The notes under the pieces were generated by a model, which was not told the DNA's origin, did no database searches, and worked only from the letters and a program-made list of their open reading frames with translations. A DNA stretch of 64,000 nucleotides from Saltatorellus ferox (GTDB taxonomy: Bacteria; Planctomycetota; UBA1135; GCA-002686595). Below are positions 8,877 through 17,435 of this stretch, in pieces. A program made the translations under genes and the position numbers. Numbering within the stretch: position 1 is the first letter of the stretch; the number at the start of each line of letters is the position of its first letter. The stretch is taken from positions 1,488,001-1,552,000 of the forward strand of contig CP036434.1 of the NCBI GenBank assembly GCA_007751475.1, written 5' to 3'.

Positions 8877-10556
8877 ATGAAGCACACGTTGACCACCGGA
8901 CTGTTTCTCACCCTCCTCGCGCCCACCGCCCTCGCCCAGTTCATGCTCGCCGATCAGTTCGGTGTGAGCGATGGCGATAACTTCGGCTGGGCAACCGCCT
9001 TCCTCGGAGACCTCGACGGGGATGGCTTCCTCGAATGGGCGAGCGGCGCTCCATCGGCTACCGCCGGCGGCCGCACGGGTGCTGGGCGCGTGTCGATCTA
9101 CTCCGGTCGCACGGGGGTCGAGATCAGGGCGCACGAGGGAACTCAGATCAACATGGGCCTTGGCACTGCCGTTGTGGACCACGGTGATATCAACGGCGAT
9201 GGCGTGTCGGACTACGCCATCTCGGCGCCTGGTTTCTCCGGACCGGTGATGGGAAGCGGGCGCGTCATGGTGTACTCGGGAGTCGATGGGAGCGTCCTTC
9301 GCCTGTTCGGCGGCACCGAGTCGAGCTCGAGCTTGGGCCGAGTCCTTGACGCCGGTGGTGACGTCAATGGCGATGGAGTTCAGGACCTGGCTATCGCCGA
9401 GCCTGGATCGAGTCATCAGGCCTATGGCGGCGGTCGCGTACGCGTGTTCTCGGGCGCGAACGGTGCGCTTCTTTTCACCGCGAGCGGAACGACCCAGCTG
9501 GAGGGTAGAGGGCAGTCCACTGCGATCGTCGAGGACGTCGATGGCGATGGCTTCGACGATGTGGTGGCGGGGGCCCCGTTCGCTTCGTTCAACGATGTAC
9601 GGATCTATTCCGGGAGAACGGGTGCCCTGATTCGCTCGATTGCGCCGCAGGTTCAGGTGGACACCAGGATGGGGTTGGCTGTCGACGGCATGGGGGATGT
9701 CGATGGCGACGGTCTGGGAGACGTCCTGTTAGCGACGAACGAGGCACGTCGGTACGCCCCAGGAGGCGGTGTGATCTCTCTCGTCGGGCGAGTTCGTATT
9801 CACTCCGGCTTGACTGGCGCCGTGATCACCGAAGTCGAGGGAGCGCAGCAGTGGGAATCCCTTGGGCGGTACGCGAAGTCCATCGCTGACCGAGACGGGG
9901 ATGGCCTCCGGGACTTCGCTGCATTCAAGAGGTATGGCAGCGACCGTCTCGTGGTCTATTCGAGCGCCACAGGGGCCGTTCTGGCGGAGCATGCCGTCGA
10001 GGTCACCACGAGCAACGGCTTCGGCACCAGCTTCTCGGGCGCTGCTGACGTCAACGGGGACGGTGTCGAGGACTTCCTGGTAGGCAACCAGCGTTGGCCC
10101 TTCGACGACTATCGGGGCCGCGCCATCCTGCTGAGTGGAAAGCCGCCCGTCGGAACGGACGCGACCTGCGATCCGTTCCTGCCCATGGGCATCGCGAAGC
10201 TCACGGTTCAGGGGGCCGAGGCCGTCGGCGGCAATGACCTGACGCTCCACGTGACGGGAGTTCCAGCTAGCACCTTCGGCTACTTCCTCACCTCGCGGTC
10301 GACCCAGCTTGGCCCCAACTTCGGCGGAGCTTTGTCGCTCTGCCTGGGCGGTGCCACGCCGATTGGACGCTACGCAGGGAACGTCCTTCAGCCCTCATCG
10401 ACCGGCTTCGTTCAGCAGACCATCGACCTGAACTCCATCCCCACTCCGACAGGCGCGGTCAGCGCCTCAGCCGGGGAAACGCACTTCTTCCAGCTCTGGT
10501 TCCGTCGTGGCACGGGAAGCGATTTCTCGACGACGGTCGGGGTCACTTTCCAGTAG
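8877..10556 (+). CDS. Secreted integrin-alpha-like FG-GAP repeat protein with shared C-terminal module
   Basis: This 559-residue protein opens with a signal peptide (MKHTLTTGLFLTLLAPTALAQ). It has about seven FG-GAP repeats of the integrin alpha type: 'GVSDGDNFGWATAFLGDLDG', 'GDINGDGVSDYAISAPG', 'GDVNGDGVQDLAIAEPGS', 'EDVDGDGFDDVVAGAP' and 'ADVNGDGVEDFLVGN'. Each has a DxNGDG calcium loop followed by a hydrophobic strand. Residues from about 430 form the shared C-terminal module ('CDPFLPMG', 'NDLTLHV', 'TFGYFL', 'LCLGG', 'FFQLWFRRG', 'VTFQ'). It starts 67 bp after the preceding FG-GAP gene in the same direction, so the two may be co-transcribed. Function at the surface is inferred only from the fold. 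Confidence 0.88.
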   Translation: MKHTLTTGLFLTLLAPTALAQFMLADQFGVSDGDNFGWATAFLGDLDGDGFLEWASGAPSATAGGRTGAGRVSIYSGRTGVEIRAHEGTQINMGLGTAVVDHGDINGDGVSDYAISAPGFSGPVMGSGRVMVYSGVDGSVLRLFGGTESSSSLGRVLDAGGDVNGDGVQDLAIAEPGSSHQAYGGGRVRVFSGANGALLFTASGTTQLEGRGQSTAIVEDVDGDGFDDVVAGAPFASFNDVRIYSGRTGALIRSIAPQVQVDTRMGLAVDGMGDVDGDGLGDVLLATNEARRYAPGGGVISLVGRVRIHSGLTGAVITEVEGAQQWESLGRYAKSIADRDGDGLRDFAAFKRYGSDRLVVYSSATGAVLAEHAVEVTTSNGFGTSFSGAADVNGDGVEDFLVGNQRWPFDDYRGRAILLSGKPPVGTDATCDPFLPMGIAKLTVQGAEAVGGNDLTLHVTGVPASTFGYFLTSRSTQLGPNFGGALSLCLGGATPIGRYAGNVLQPSSTGFVQQTIDLNSIPTPTGAVSASAGETHFFQLWFRRGTGSDFSTTVGVTFQ

Positions 10557-10592
10557 CGCAGCTGCAGAAAACCGCCCGGGCCACTCCTTCGA

Positions 10593-10656
10593 GCGGAAAC
10601 GTGGCGGCTTTGGGTCAGGCTCAGTACCGCCATTGGGTCAGGCTCAGTACCGCCAC
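10593..10656 (+). repeat. Dispersed intergenic repeat, copy B, with an internal 22-bp direct repeat
   Basis: TGGGTCAGGCTCAGTACCGC plus CA occurs twice, at 10611-10632 and 10634-10655, one base apart. The first copy is preceded by AAACGTGGCGGCT, giving the same extended unit seen on the other strand at 6001-6057. The flanking GTGGCGG (10601-10607) and CCGCCAC (10650-10656) are inverted, so the whole block can fold. It sits between the convergent ends of the FG-GAP gene and the DNA ligase gene and may act as a transcript end, though there is no T-run. Confidence 0.6.
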
Positions 10657-10689
10657 ATTACCGCCAAGAACCCGCCTGGGGGCTCCTGC

Positions 10690-12279
10690 TCAAGAACCCA
10701 ATAGCTCCCTCAGCGACTCCAGCGTATCCGCCTCCTCCGGGGGCTTGTCCTCTCGCCAGCGCGCGATCCTCGGGAAGCGCAGGGCGATGCCGGATTTGTG
10801 CCGCGGGCTCGGCTGGATGCCCTCGAACGCGATTTCGAAGACCAGCTTCGGCTCGACCACTCGGACCGGGCCGAAGCGGTCCTTGATGTTGCGGCGAACG
10901 AAGTGGTCGACGCGGCGGATCTCCGCGTCCGTCAAGCCGGAGTAGGCCTTCGCCACCGGCACGAGCTGATCGCCGTCCCACACGCCCAGCGTGTAGTCGG
11001 TGTAGAGGGAGGCGCGGCGGCCGTGGCCCCGCTGGGCGTAGATCATCACCGTGTCGACCGTGAACGGATCGATCTTCCACTTCCACCACGGGCCGCGCAC
11101 CCGGCCAGCGCCGTAGGGCGCGTCGCGGCGCTTCAGCATCAGGCCCTCGACGCCGCGCTCGCGCGAGGATTCGCGCGTCGCTGCGAGTTCTTCCCATGTC
11201 GGTCCGGGGACGATCTCCGCGAGGCCGAGGTGGGGGAGGTTCGCGGCCGCGACGAGGGACTCCAGTCGGGCTCGGCGGTCGGCGAGGGGCAGCGCGCGCA
11301 GGTCTTCGCCGCCTTGCTCCAACAGGTCGTAGGCGATGAAGCGCGTCGGCACCTCCGCGCGCAGCTTCGCCGATACGCTCTTGCGCTGGATGCGGCGCTG
11401 CAACGCATGGAATCCCATCGGCGCGTCGCCGTCCCACGCGAGCAGTTCGCCGTCGAGCACCGTGCCTTTGGGGAGCGCACGGAACTCGGCGGTGATCTCC
11501 GGGAAGCCGGTGTTCACGAGGTCCTCGCCGCGCGACCAGAGCAGGAGCTCTTCGCCGCGTCGTACGGCCTGCGCGCGGATCCCGTCCCACTTCCACTCGG
11601 CCTGGAAGTCGGTCGCTGGACCGATCTCGGCGATCTCATCGGGTACGGGGTGAGCGAGGAAGAACGGGTAGGGGCGCAGCGGGTCCGCGCCTTCTTCTTC
11701 CTCGGCGATGAGCCGCTGCCACGCCTCCGCCGTCGGCTCCCAGCGACCGCTGAGGCGGTGGAGCATCGTGGGCTTGTCGACACCTGCTACCACGCTGAGC
11801 GCGCGCGCCACGAGGCCCTTCGCCACGCCGACGCGGAAACCGCCGGAGATCAGCTTGTGAAAGAGAAAGCGCTCGCCCTCGTTGGTGATGCGCCAGGTAT
11901 CGAGCACGAGGGCCTTCTTCGCGTCCTCGTCGAGCGCCGCGAGGCCGATGACGCGCTCTTCGATGAACTGCGCGAGCGGCGGCGGCTCCACGCGGCCCGC
12001 GGGTTCCGGGACCAGCAGCGCGATCGTCTCGGCGAGGTCGCCGACGGCGTCGTAGCTCTCCTCGACCAGCCACAGCGGATGGCCGCTGATCTCGGACGCC
12101 CACTCGCGCAGAAGCCGCGTGTTGACCGCGCGCCGGCCCTTGCGGCCGAGGAGCAGGTGCGCGGCCCACGCGGCGTCGGCCGCCGGGGCGCTCTGGAAGT
12201 AGTCCACGAGCGCCGCCTCTTTGGCGGAGGTCTTGCGCGTCGTGTCGAGGGCCTGGAAGAGAGCGTGGAAGCGTTTCAT
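10690..12279 (-). CDS. ATP-dependent DNA ligase
   Basis: This 529-residue enzyme seals nicked DNA through an enzyme-AMP intermediate. The adenylation motif is 'EWKWDGIRAQ', with the catalytic lysine at residue 230. Downstream are 'LDGELLAWDGDAPMGF' (motif III region), 'EGLMLKRRDAPYGAGR' (motif IV region) and 'WWKWKIDPFTVDTVMIYAQ' (motif V), then an OB-fold C-terminus ('RFGPVRVVEPKLVFEIAFEG'). The N-terminal 200 residues form the helical DNA-binding domain. The start at 12279 overlaps the stop of the exonuclease gene by ATGA, so translation is probably coupled. Length and partners match the cytoplasmic ligase that is paired with an MBL-fold exonuclease in many bacteria. No primase or Ku gene is nearby, so it is not a classical LigD locus. 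Confidence 0.93.
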   Translation of the reverse strand: MKRFHALFQALDTTRKTSAKEAALVDYFQSAPAADAAWAAHLLLGRKGRRAVNTRLLREWASEISGHPLWLVEESYDAVGDLAETIALLVPEPAGRVEPPPLAQFIEERVIGLAALDEDAKKALVLDTWRITNEGERFLFHKLISGGFRVGVAKGLVARALSVVAGVDKPTMLHRLSGRWEPTAEAWQRLIAEEEEGADPLRPYPFFLAHPVPDEIAEIGPATDFQAEWKWDGIRAQAVRRGEELLLWSRGEDLVNTGFPEITAEFRALPKGTVLDGELLAWDGDAPMGFHALQRRIQRKSVSAKLRAEVPTRFIAYDLLEQGGEDLRALPLADRRARLESLVAAANLPHLGLAEIVPGPTWEELAATRESSRERGVEGLMLKRRDAPYGAGRVRGPWWKWKIDPFTVDTVMIYAQRGHGRRASLYTDYTLGVWDGDQLVPVAKAYSGLTDAEIRRVDHFVRRNIKDRFGPVRVVEPKLVFEIAFEGIQPSPRHKSGIALRFPRIARWREDKPPEEADTLESLRELLGS

Positions 12280-13358
12280 TCGGCCCCCTCCGCAGTCGTA
12301 GCACCCACATCGGCGCTGCTGCCTTCCTCCCCCTCGAACTCCGAGTCGAGCCGCTCGGCCTGAAGGCCACGCTCTTCGGAGAGGTAACGCACCAGCGTGT
12401 CGATGTAGCCGTGGGTGACGAGCACGCGGCTCGCCCCGGTCGCTTCGATGGCGGAGAGGAGCCCCTTCCAGTCGGCGTGGTCCGACACCACGAAGCCATG
12501 GTCGAAGTTCCGGCGGCGCCGCGGCCCGCGCAGCGCCATCCAGCCCGACGCGAACCCCGTGCTGACGTCGCCGAACTTGCGCATCCACGGCGTACCGTTC
12601 CCCGAAGGCGGCGCAACGACGAGGCCGCGGCCCTTGATCTCCTTGGCGACCTCCGGCGACGCGTAGCGCGTTTCCGGCAGCTCGATGCCCTGGGCGCGAT
12701 AGGGCGGGAGCAGGTTGTGGAGCGCACCGTGCACCGCGATCGGCCCGGGCGCCTCGCCCATATGGGGCAGGAGCCCCGCGAGCACGCGCTGGGACTTCCC
12801 GAGCGCGTAGGCGCAGAGCAGGCTCGTGCGTCCCGCCTCCGCGTTCGCCTGCCACCACGCCATGATCTCACCGGCGACGCTCTCCGGCGAAGGCCAGTCG
12901 AACACCGGAAGCCCAAAGGTGCTCTCGGTGATGAACACGTCGCAGGCCACCGCTTCGAACGGCTCGCACGTCGGGTCAGGGTCCACCTTGTAGTCGCCGG
13001 CAACGACCCAGACCTCGCCACGGTGCTCGATGCGGACCTGGGCGGAGCCGAGCACGTGGCCGGCGGGGTGGAGGCTGACCGTCACGTCGCCGATCTGGCG
13101 GCGTTCGCCGTAGGGGATCGACTCGACGCAAACGGGACCGTGGACCGCCAGCGACGTGCGCTGGCGAACGAGGTCCGCGCCGCGCTCGGACGACAGGTAG
13201 CGCAGGGATCCAGGCCGCGTGTGATCCGCGTGGGCGTGGGTGACGATGGCGCGGTCGACGGGCTTCCATGGGTCGATGTAGAAGCCGCCCGCCTCGCACC
13301 AGAGGCCGTGCTCGGTGGTGCGGACGAGGTCGGGCTTCGATTGGAAAGACGCGGCCAT
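12276..13358 (-). CDS. Ligase-associated MBL-fold DNA exonuclease
   Basis: This is a 360-residue metallo-beta-lactamase-fold nuclease of the CPSF/SNM1-like type. The metal site is visible as 'THAHADH' (H41, H43, D45, H46), 'PAGHVLGSA' (H101) and 'GDYK' (D122). Further motifs are 'ESTFG', 'YALGKSQR', 'APPSG' and 'SDHADWKGLL' (the beta-CASP histidine region). The family is known as ligase-associated DNA exonuclease because it is nearly always next to an ATP-dependent ligase, and here the two genes overlap by ATGA. End trimming of DNA before ligation is the inferred role. The two other usual members, the large DEXH helicase and the small phosphoesterase, are absent from this window. The C-terminal 25 residues are acidic and poorly ordered. 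Confidence 0.92.
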   Translation of the reverse strand: MAASFQSKPDLVRTTEHGLWCEAGGFYIDPWKPVDRAIVTHAHADHTRPGSLRYLSSERGADLVRQRTSLAVHGPVCVESIPYGERRQIGDVTVSLHPAGHVLGSAQVRIEHRGEVWVVAGDYKVDPDPTCEPFEAVACDVFITESTFGLPVFDWPSPESVAGEIMAWWQANAEAGRTSLLCAYALGKSQRVLAGLLPHMGEAPGPIAVHGALHNLLPPYRAQGIELPETRYASPEVAKEIKGRGLVVAPPSGNGTPWMRKFGDVSTGFASGWMALRGPRRRRNFDHGFVVSDHADWKGLLSAIEATGASRVLVTHGYIDTLVRYLSEERGLQAERLDSEFEGEEGSSADVGATTAEGAE

Positions 13359-13367
13359 GGCGGAAGA

Positions 13368-14414
13368 TCAGCGAGCCCGCGCAGCCAGAACAGCTTCCGC
13401 CAGTGCCTGGCCGGAAAGCCACGCGCCCTGCACCTTGGCGCCGTTCAGCCAGTCGCCCGCGAGCCCGAGGCCCAGCTCGTCGTCGAACACTGCGCCGTCC
13501 TCCCTCGGTTCACGCACGTTGCTGTACATCCAGCGATGGGCGTCCGCGTGCAGATACTCGGGCGTCGGGATTCCGGCGGCTTCCCCGAGCGCGGTCGTCA
13601 GGCGGCTCGCGATCTCCTCGCGCTCCAGGTCAAGGTGCGACTGCGTCCACGCCGGGCTCGCGTGCAGCACCCAGGCGTCACCCTCGGGGCGGCCAGGCTT
13701 GGCGCTGTTTCGACATGCCCAGGAGAGCGGCCCCGCGTCGATGAACGCGCCGTCGAAAGGAGCGTCGAAGCGCTCGGCGAAGACGACCATCGCGGCCCAG
13801 CACGGCTGCATCGATACCGAGGCCGCGACCTCGCGGAGCTTCTCCGACGCCGCCACCAGCGCTTTGGCCTGGGGCGCGGGCGCGGTCACGAGCACCACGT
13901 CGAAGCCCGATTCTTCGCGCCCGTCGATGAAGCGCAGGGTCCAGCGCCCGTCGTCCTCCGGCTCCAGCGAATCGACGCGCGCGCGCACCTCGATCATGAG
14001 GTCTTCCGCCATCGCCTTTGCCATGGCGTTCATGCCGGGCATGCCGACGAAGCGTTCGGTCGAATCGCTCTTCTTGAACTGGAGGCTCCCTTCGCGAGGG
14101 ATGCCCGCGAGCTTGGCCTCGAACGGCGCGGCGACGCCGGCCTCGACCCACGCGTCGACCTGCGCGCGGAAGCCAGCGTCGCGCGCGGTGAAGTACTGGG
14201 CGCCGTGGTCGAACGCGAATGAGTCGGCGCGGCGCAGCGACGTTCGGCCTCCGACGCCTCGGGCCTTCTCGAAGAGCTGGACGTCGCAGCGGCCGGAGTC
14301 CTGGAGGATGCGGGCGGCGCGCAGGCCGCTGAGTCCGGCGCCGACGATGGCGACCCGGAGGTCGGCGGACCTGGTTTCGGAAGCGGTGCTCGGGCGGGCG
14401 GGGGAGGGGCTCAT
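13368..14414 (-). CDS. Renalase-like FAD/NAD(P)-dependent amine-oxidase-fold oxidoreductase
   Basis: This 348-residue flavoprotein has a Rossmann dinucleotide site 'VAIVGAGLSGLRAA' (glycines 25, 27 and 30), then 'LFEKARGVGGRTSLRR', the ribose-binding glutamate and GGRT motif of amine oxidases. 'FDHGAQYFTAR' and the late 'LGLAGDWLNGAKVQGAWLSG' are typical of the renalase-like bacterial branch. The substrate cannot be read from the sequence. The gene ends 9 bp before the exonuclease start and begins 27 bp after the DUF2256/DUF3253 gene, so all four genes are one operon. The same kind of oxidoreductase is often found near photolyases in other bacteria, which suggests a stress or DNA-damage setting, but that is inference. 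Confidence 0.87.
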   Translation of the reverse strand: MSPSPARPSTASETRSADLRVAIVGAGLSGLRAARILQDSGRCDVQLFEKARGVGGRTSLRRADSFAFDHGAQYFTARDAGFRAQVDAWVEAGVAAPFEAKLAGIPREGSLQFKKSDSTERFVGMPGMNAMAKAMAEDLMIEVRARVDSLEPEDDGRWTLRFIDGREESGFDVVLVTAPAPQAKALVAASEKLREVAASVSMQPCWAAMVVFAERFDAPFDGAFIDAGPLSWACRNSAKPGRPEGDAWVLHASPAWTQSHLDLEREEIASRLTTALGEAAGIPTPEYLHADAHRWMYSNVREPREDGAVFDDELGLGLAGDWLNGAKVQGAWLSGQALAEAVLAARAR

Positions 14415-14441
14415 CGGGTGCTCGGTGTGCTATCGGCGAAA

Positions 14442-14834
14442 CTATCGGCGGGGGAAGCCGCGCGCCCGGCGGACGCGGATCGGGCCCTTGGCCGTCGACG
14501 GATCGACGACGCGGCCATTCTGCGTGATCTCGACGGCTCCTGAGGCCACGAGTCTGCGCGCGGCGCGGCGAGCTGGCTCCATCAAGGCGCGCCAGCGCGC
14601 TTCGTCTCCCTCACCGAGGCTGCGTGCCGCTTCGGAGGGGCAGATCGAAGCGTCGTGTGCTCGGCTCGCCAGAAGGTCGAGAATGGATGATTCCAGCTTG
14701 AGATCTTCGGGCTGGACCTTCCGGCGACGGCAGGCGGCGCTGCAGTAGCGCCGGGGCGTGGACGAGTTCTCGCCGCGGCGAGGCGTCGGCATGCGGCGCC
14801 CGCAGGAGGCGCAGGTGGGATCGGCTTCTGTCAC
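14442..14834 (-). CDS. DUF2256/DUF3253 zinc-ribbon fusion protein
   Basis: This is a 130-residue protein with a GTG start at 14834. The N-terminus carries a small zinc knuckle (C8, C11 in 'CASC'; C31, C35 in 'YCSAAC') of the DUF2256 type, and the rest ('ILDLLASR', 'CPSEAARSL', 'WRALMEPARRAARRLVASG', 'VEITQNGRVVDPS') is a DUF3253 winged-helix-like domain. The fused form is known and usually sits next to flavin oxidoreductase or photolyase genes. A regulatory or nucleic-acid-binding role is likely but unproven. It is the first gene of the four-gene minus-strand operon ending in the ligase and may therefore control it. Confidence 0.82.
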   Translation of the reverse strand: MTEADPTCASCGRRMPTPRRGENSSTPRRYCSAACRRRKVQPEDLKLESSILDLLASRAHDASICPSEAARSLGEGDEARWRALMEPARRAARRLVASGAVEITQNGRVVDPSTAKGPIRVRRARGFPRR

Positions 14835-15002
14835 CGCCGCGATTCGATCGGGATGGCCGCGCCGATGCCGGAATCTGTCAGGTGCTCCCCTGACCGCAGC
14901 TGCCCCAGCGCAGTCTCCAATTTCGCAGAACGGCGGTGCTGGATGCCCTGGGCCTGATGTCGATTCCGGGCAAGAACGGTGCGCCAGCGCTATATTGGCC
15001 CC

Positions 15003-15200
15003 ATGAAGGGCTACGCATCGACAGGTCTCGTCTTCTATCTGTTCGGGCTGTTCTGCGCCTATTGGGCGCAGCAGACCGGACGCAGTTCCTGGCTGTGGTT
15101 CTTCCTCGGGTGGTTCTTCGCGCCCATCACCGGCATTTTCCTGGTGATGAAGAACGCCAAGGACCTCCGCTCCAAGACAAAGCCCCGCCGGCAGAGATGA
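15003..15200 (+). CDS. Small two-helix membrane protein
   Basis: This 65-residue protein starts at the ATG at 15003; an in-frame ATG at 14979 would add eight polar residues. It has two hydrophobic segments, 'STGLVFYLFGLFCAYWA' and 'SSWLWFFLGWFFAPITGIFL', joined by a short polar turn (QQTGR), and a basic tail (KNAKDLRSKTKPRRQR) that should stay in the cytoplasm. Such proteins resemble the short membrane proteins that accompany other envelope genes, but no family is recognisable with certainty. It stands alone between the repair operon and a convergent beta-helix gene. Confidence 0.65.
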   Translation: MKGYASTGLVFYLFGLFCAYWAQQTGRSSWLWFFLGWFFAPITGIFLVMKNAKDLRSKTKPRRQR

Positions 15201-15260
15201 GGCGCAGGTGGCGGGTCGCTTGCCACCGGACGCGGCCTGCGACGTGAGGAGGTCGGGCTA

Positions 15261-17309
15261 TCAGCGCAGCGTGACCTGCACGGCGCTCGATGTATTGGTG
15301 ACGGCGCCCGCGTTCGAGTCCCGGAACCAGAGCTGGAAGTTCCAGGTGTCGCCGCTTTGTACGGTCAGGTCTGCCGGCGACGGGTTCGTGCCGCCCGTCG
15401 TCAGGCGAACCCAGCTCGGCGCGGTTCCGTCCGGACGCGACGGCGCCTGAAGGGTCAAGAGGCGCAGGAACGGGCTGCCGAGGCAGAGCGGGCCGAGCAT
15501 CCCGGGGACCGTCATCATGCCCTGGTTGCGCGAGGCGAGGAGCAGCGTCGGGACCTGGGGCGGCAGGTCCCGCGTCAGGAGCAGCAGTCGGTTGCGCTGG
15601 ATGCTCAGGCTGCCGAAGGCCGTCAGCGAGGCGATCTCACCCGAGGAACTCGCGATGCTCGTGCAGACGGGCGTCTCGAGGCCGAGGCTGAGGTCGGGGG
15701 GGCAGTAGCCAGGGACGTAGGGCCAGGCGCCGATTTCACCGCGGGTGCCATCGCTATCGAGCCCTTCCGAGATCGGCGCGGCGTCGATGGCGGGGGAGCC
15801 GGGGAGGAGATGAAAGTCGCTGCCAGACCAGAAGCGAGGATCGCCGTCGATCGGAGCCGTCACCGTGGCACCCGCCGGGAGACCGACGAGGGACTGGTTC
15901 GCCATCACGCCCGGCGCCAGGTCGGTCGGCGTGTTCGCCCACGCGATCGAGCGCACGAGGCTCGCGCGATCGGCGGCGGCGCCTCCATCGGTTCCGGCGT
16001 GATTGCTGGAGAGCGTGCAGTACTCGAGGACGGCCCGTCCCGTCACCGCGCCGCCCGCCCCCGTCGGCAGGGCCGTGTTGCTCTGGAAGAGGCTGCGCTC
16101 GATCGTTGCGAAGGAATCCCCGGACGCGAAGGCGCCGCCGCCGTTCGGGGCGGCATTGGCCACGAAGCGACAGTCGCTGATAAGCGTGTTCGTGGACTGG
16201 GAGATGGCGATCGCGCCGCCCTGCCCCGCGTGGTTTCGGAGGAACACGGAGCCTTCGACGTTTAGCCTGCCCGCCTGGATCGCGATGGCTCCGCCCTCGC
16301 GCGTGCCCTCGACCCTGTTCAGCTCGAAAAGACAGTTCTCGACGAGCACGTCCGCGCCGGAGCCGAAAATGCCGGCGCCCGGGGCCTGGATGGCGCGCGC
16401 GAGCCGCACCGTCGAGTTCATGAGGCGCAGCGTTCCACCGGAGGCGCTGATGGAAGCGCCCGCGTAGCCGGTCGAGGAGCCGAAGGCGCAGCCGTCCGCG
16501 GTCACGTCGGCGTTGCGGCCCCAGAGATGCGCGCCCTGGAAGCGTGTCGCGTTGCGCTGAAAAGTGCAGCGCTCCAGCTCCAGCGTGGACTGATCCGCGA
16601 CGACCGCGCCGCCGCCGCGGGGGATGTCGGCCGAGACGTAGAAGAGGTCCTCGAAGATCGAGTCCTTGATCTCGGCATCGGCGCGCAGGAGGTAGACGGC
16701 CTCGCCGCGGGCCTCTGTGCCGGGCCCGGTGAAGCGACAGCCCTCGATCTCGATGCTGGCGTCCTGCGCGTAGATCGACCCGCCGCGCTCGGCGGTATTC
16801 GCTTCGAAGAGGCAGTCGCGGACGGTCAGGCTGGCGCCGCCGCACGCTTCGATCGCTCCGCCCACGGCGCTCGTGAACCCGGTGCACTCGTAGGAGCCGG
16901 TGCCGCCCGTGAAGCGAAAACCCTCGATCAGAACGTCTTGCTCACCCGAGCGCAGCCGCGCGGCCGAATGCGGCTCCATCGGGCTCAGCATCGGGCGCGC
17001 GATGATCGTGGTGACGCTGGAGCCGCCGCTGCTGCGGATCGTGAGGCTCTTCCCGTAGAAGTCGATCTCCTCGTCGTCGTAGGTGCCCGGGGCCACGAGG
17101 AAGGTGTCGCCGGAACCGACGTAGGAGCGGCTCACGCCGTAGGCGATGTTTGTGAAGGGGTCGGCGCTGCTTCCCGTGCCGAGGCCGGTGCCCGCGGCGT
17201 TGACGTACCAGGTCACGCCCTCGGGGGGAGGGTTCTCGTCGCTGGTCCCCTGGACGAGCGGGAGGAGCGCCGTCAAGGAGGTGAGGAGGGTGAGCGCAGC
17301 CGCGAACAT
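15261..17309 (-). CDS. Secreted right-handed parallel beta-helix protein with shared C-terminal module
   Basis: This is a 682-residue exported protein. The ATG at 17309 opens a signal peptide (MFAAALTLLTSLTALLPLVQG). The mature start 'WYVNAAGTGLGTGSSADPF' and 'GDTFLVAPGTYDDEEIDFYG' is the DUF1565/pectin-lyase-like entry into a beta helix. The middle is a ladder of short coils with 'xIxxCxFxxNxA' spacing, for example 'LTVRDCLFEANTAERGGS', 'LISDCRFVANAAPNGG' and 'ATIERSLFQSNTALPTG'. The last 130 residues are a divergent copy of the shared module ('LCLGSPF', 'WNFQLWFRDSN', 'VQVTLR'). No catalytic carboxylates of pectate lyases are evident, so binding rather than cleavage is more likely. Confidence 0.85.
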   Translation of the reverse strand: MFAAALTLLTSLTALLPLVQGTSDENPPPEGVTWYVNAAGTGLGTGSSADPFTNIAYGVSRSYVGSGDTFLVAPGTYDDEEIDFYGKSLTIRSSGGSSVTTIIARPMLSPMEPHSAARLRSGEQDVLIEGFRFTGGTGSYECTGFTSAVGGAIEACGGASLTVRDCLFEANTAERGGSIYAQDASIEIEGCRFTGPGTEARGEAVYLLRADAEIKDSIFEDLFYVSADIPRGGGAVVADQSTLELERCTFQRNATRFQGAHLWGRNADVTADGCAFGSSTGYAGASISASGGTLRLMNSTVRLARAIQAPGAGIFGSGADVLVENCLFELNRVEGTREGGAIAIQAGRLNVEGSVFLRNHAGQGGAIAISQSTNTLISDCRFVANAAPNGGGAFASGDSFATIERSLFQSNTALPTGAGGAVTGRAVLEYCTLSSNHAGTDGGAAADRASLVRSIAWANTPTDLAPGVMANQSLVGLPAGATVTAPIDGDPRFWSGSDFHLLPGSPAIDAAPISEGLDSDGTRGEIGAWPYVPGYCPPDLSLGLETPVCTSIASSSGEIASLTAFGSLSIQRNRLLLLTRDLPPQVPTLLLASRNQGMMTVPGMLGPLCLGSPFLRLLTLQAPSRPDGTAPSWVRLTTGGTNPSPADLTVQSGDTWNFQLWFRDSNAGAVTNTSSAVQVTLR

Positions 17310-17435
17310 GACCTGGGTATAGCAATCAGGGGATGAAGGAATCCCCAAGGGAACGCTCTCTCCCAGAAACGGTCACGGCGATGGTCTCAGGGTGAGACTG
17401 TTGCGGGTCCGATCATGCTGTGAGAGGAACCAGCG

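Noticed and set aside
10690..12279. Classical LigD/Ku non-homologous end-joining locus
   Set aside because: The ligase has no primase or phosphoesterase domain and no Ku gene is near. It matches the exonuclease-associated ligase instead.
10798..14222. Long plus-strand frames (521 and 603 residues) opposite the repair operon
   Set aside because: They are antisense to four genes with clear catalytic motifs; the composition is Arg/Ala-rich and no motif is found.
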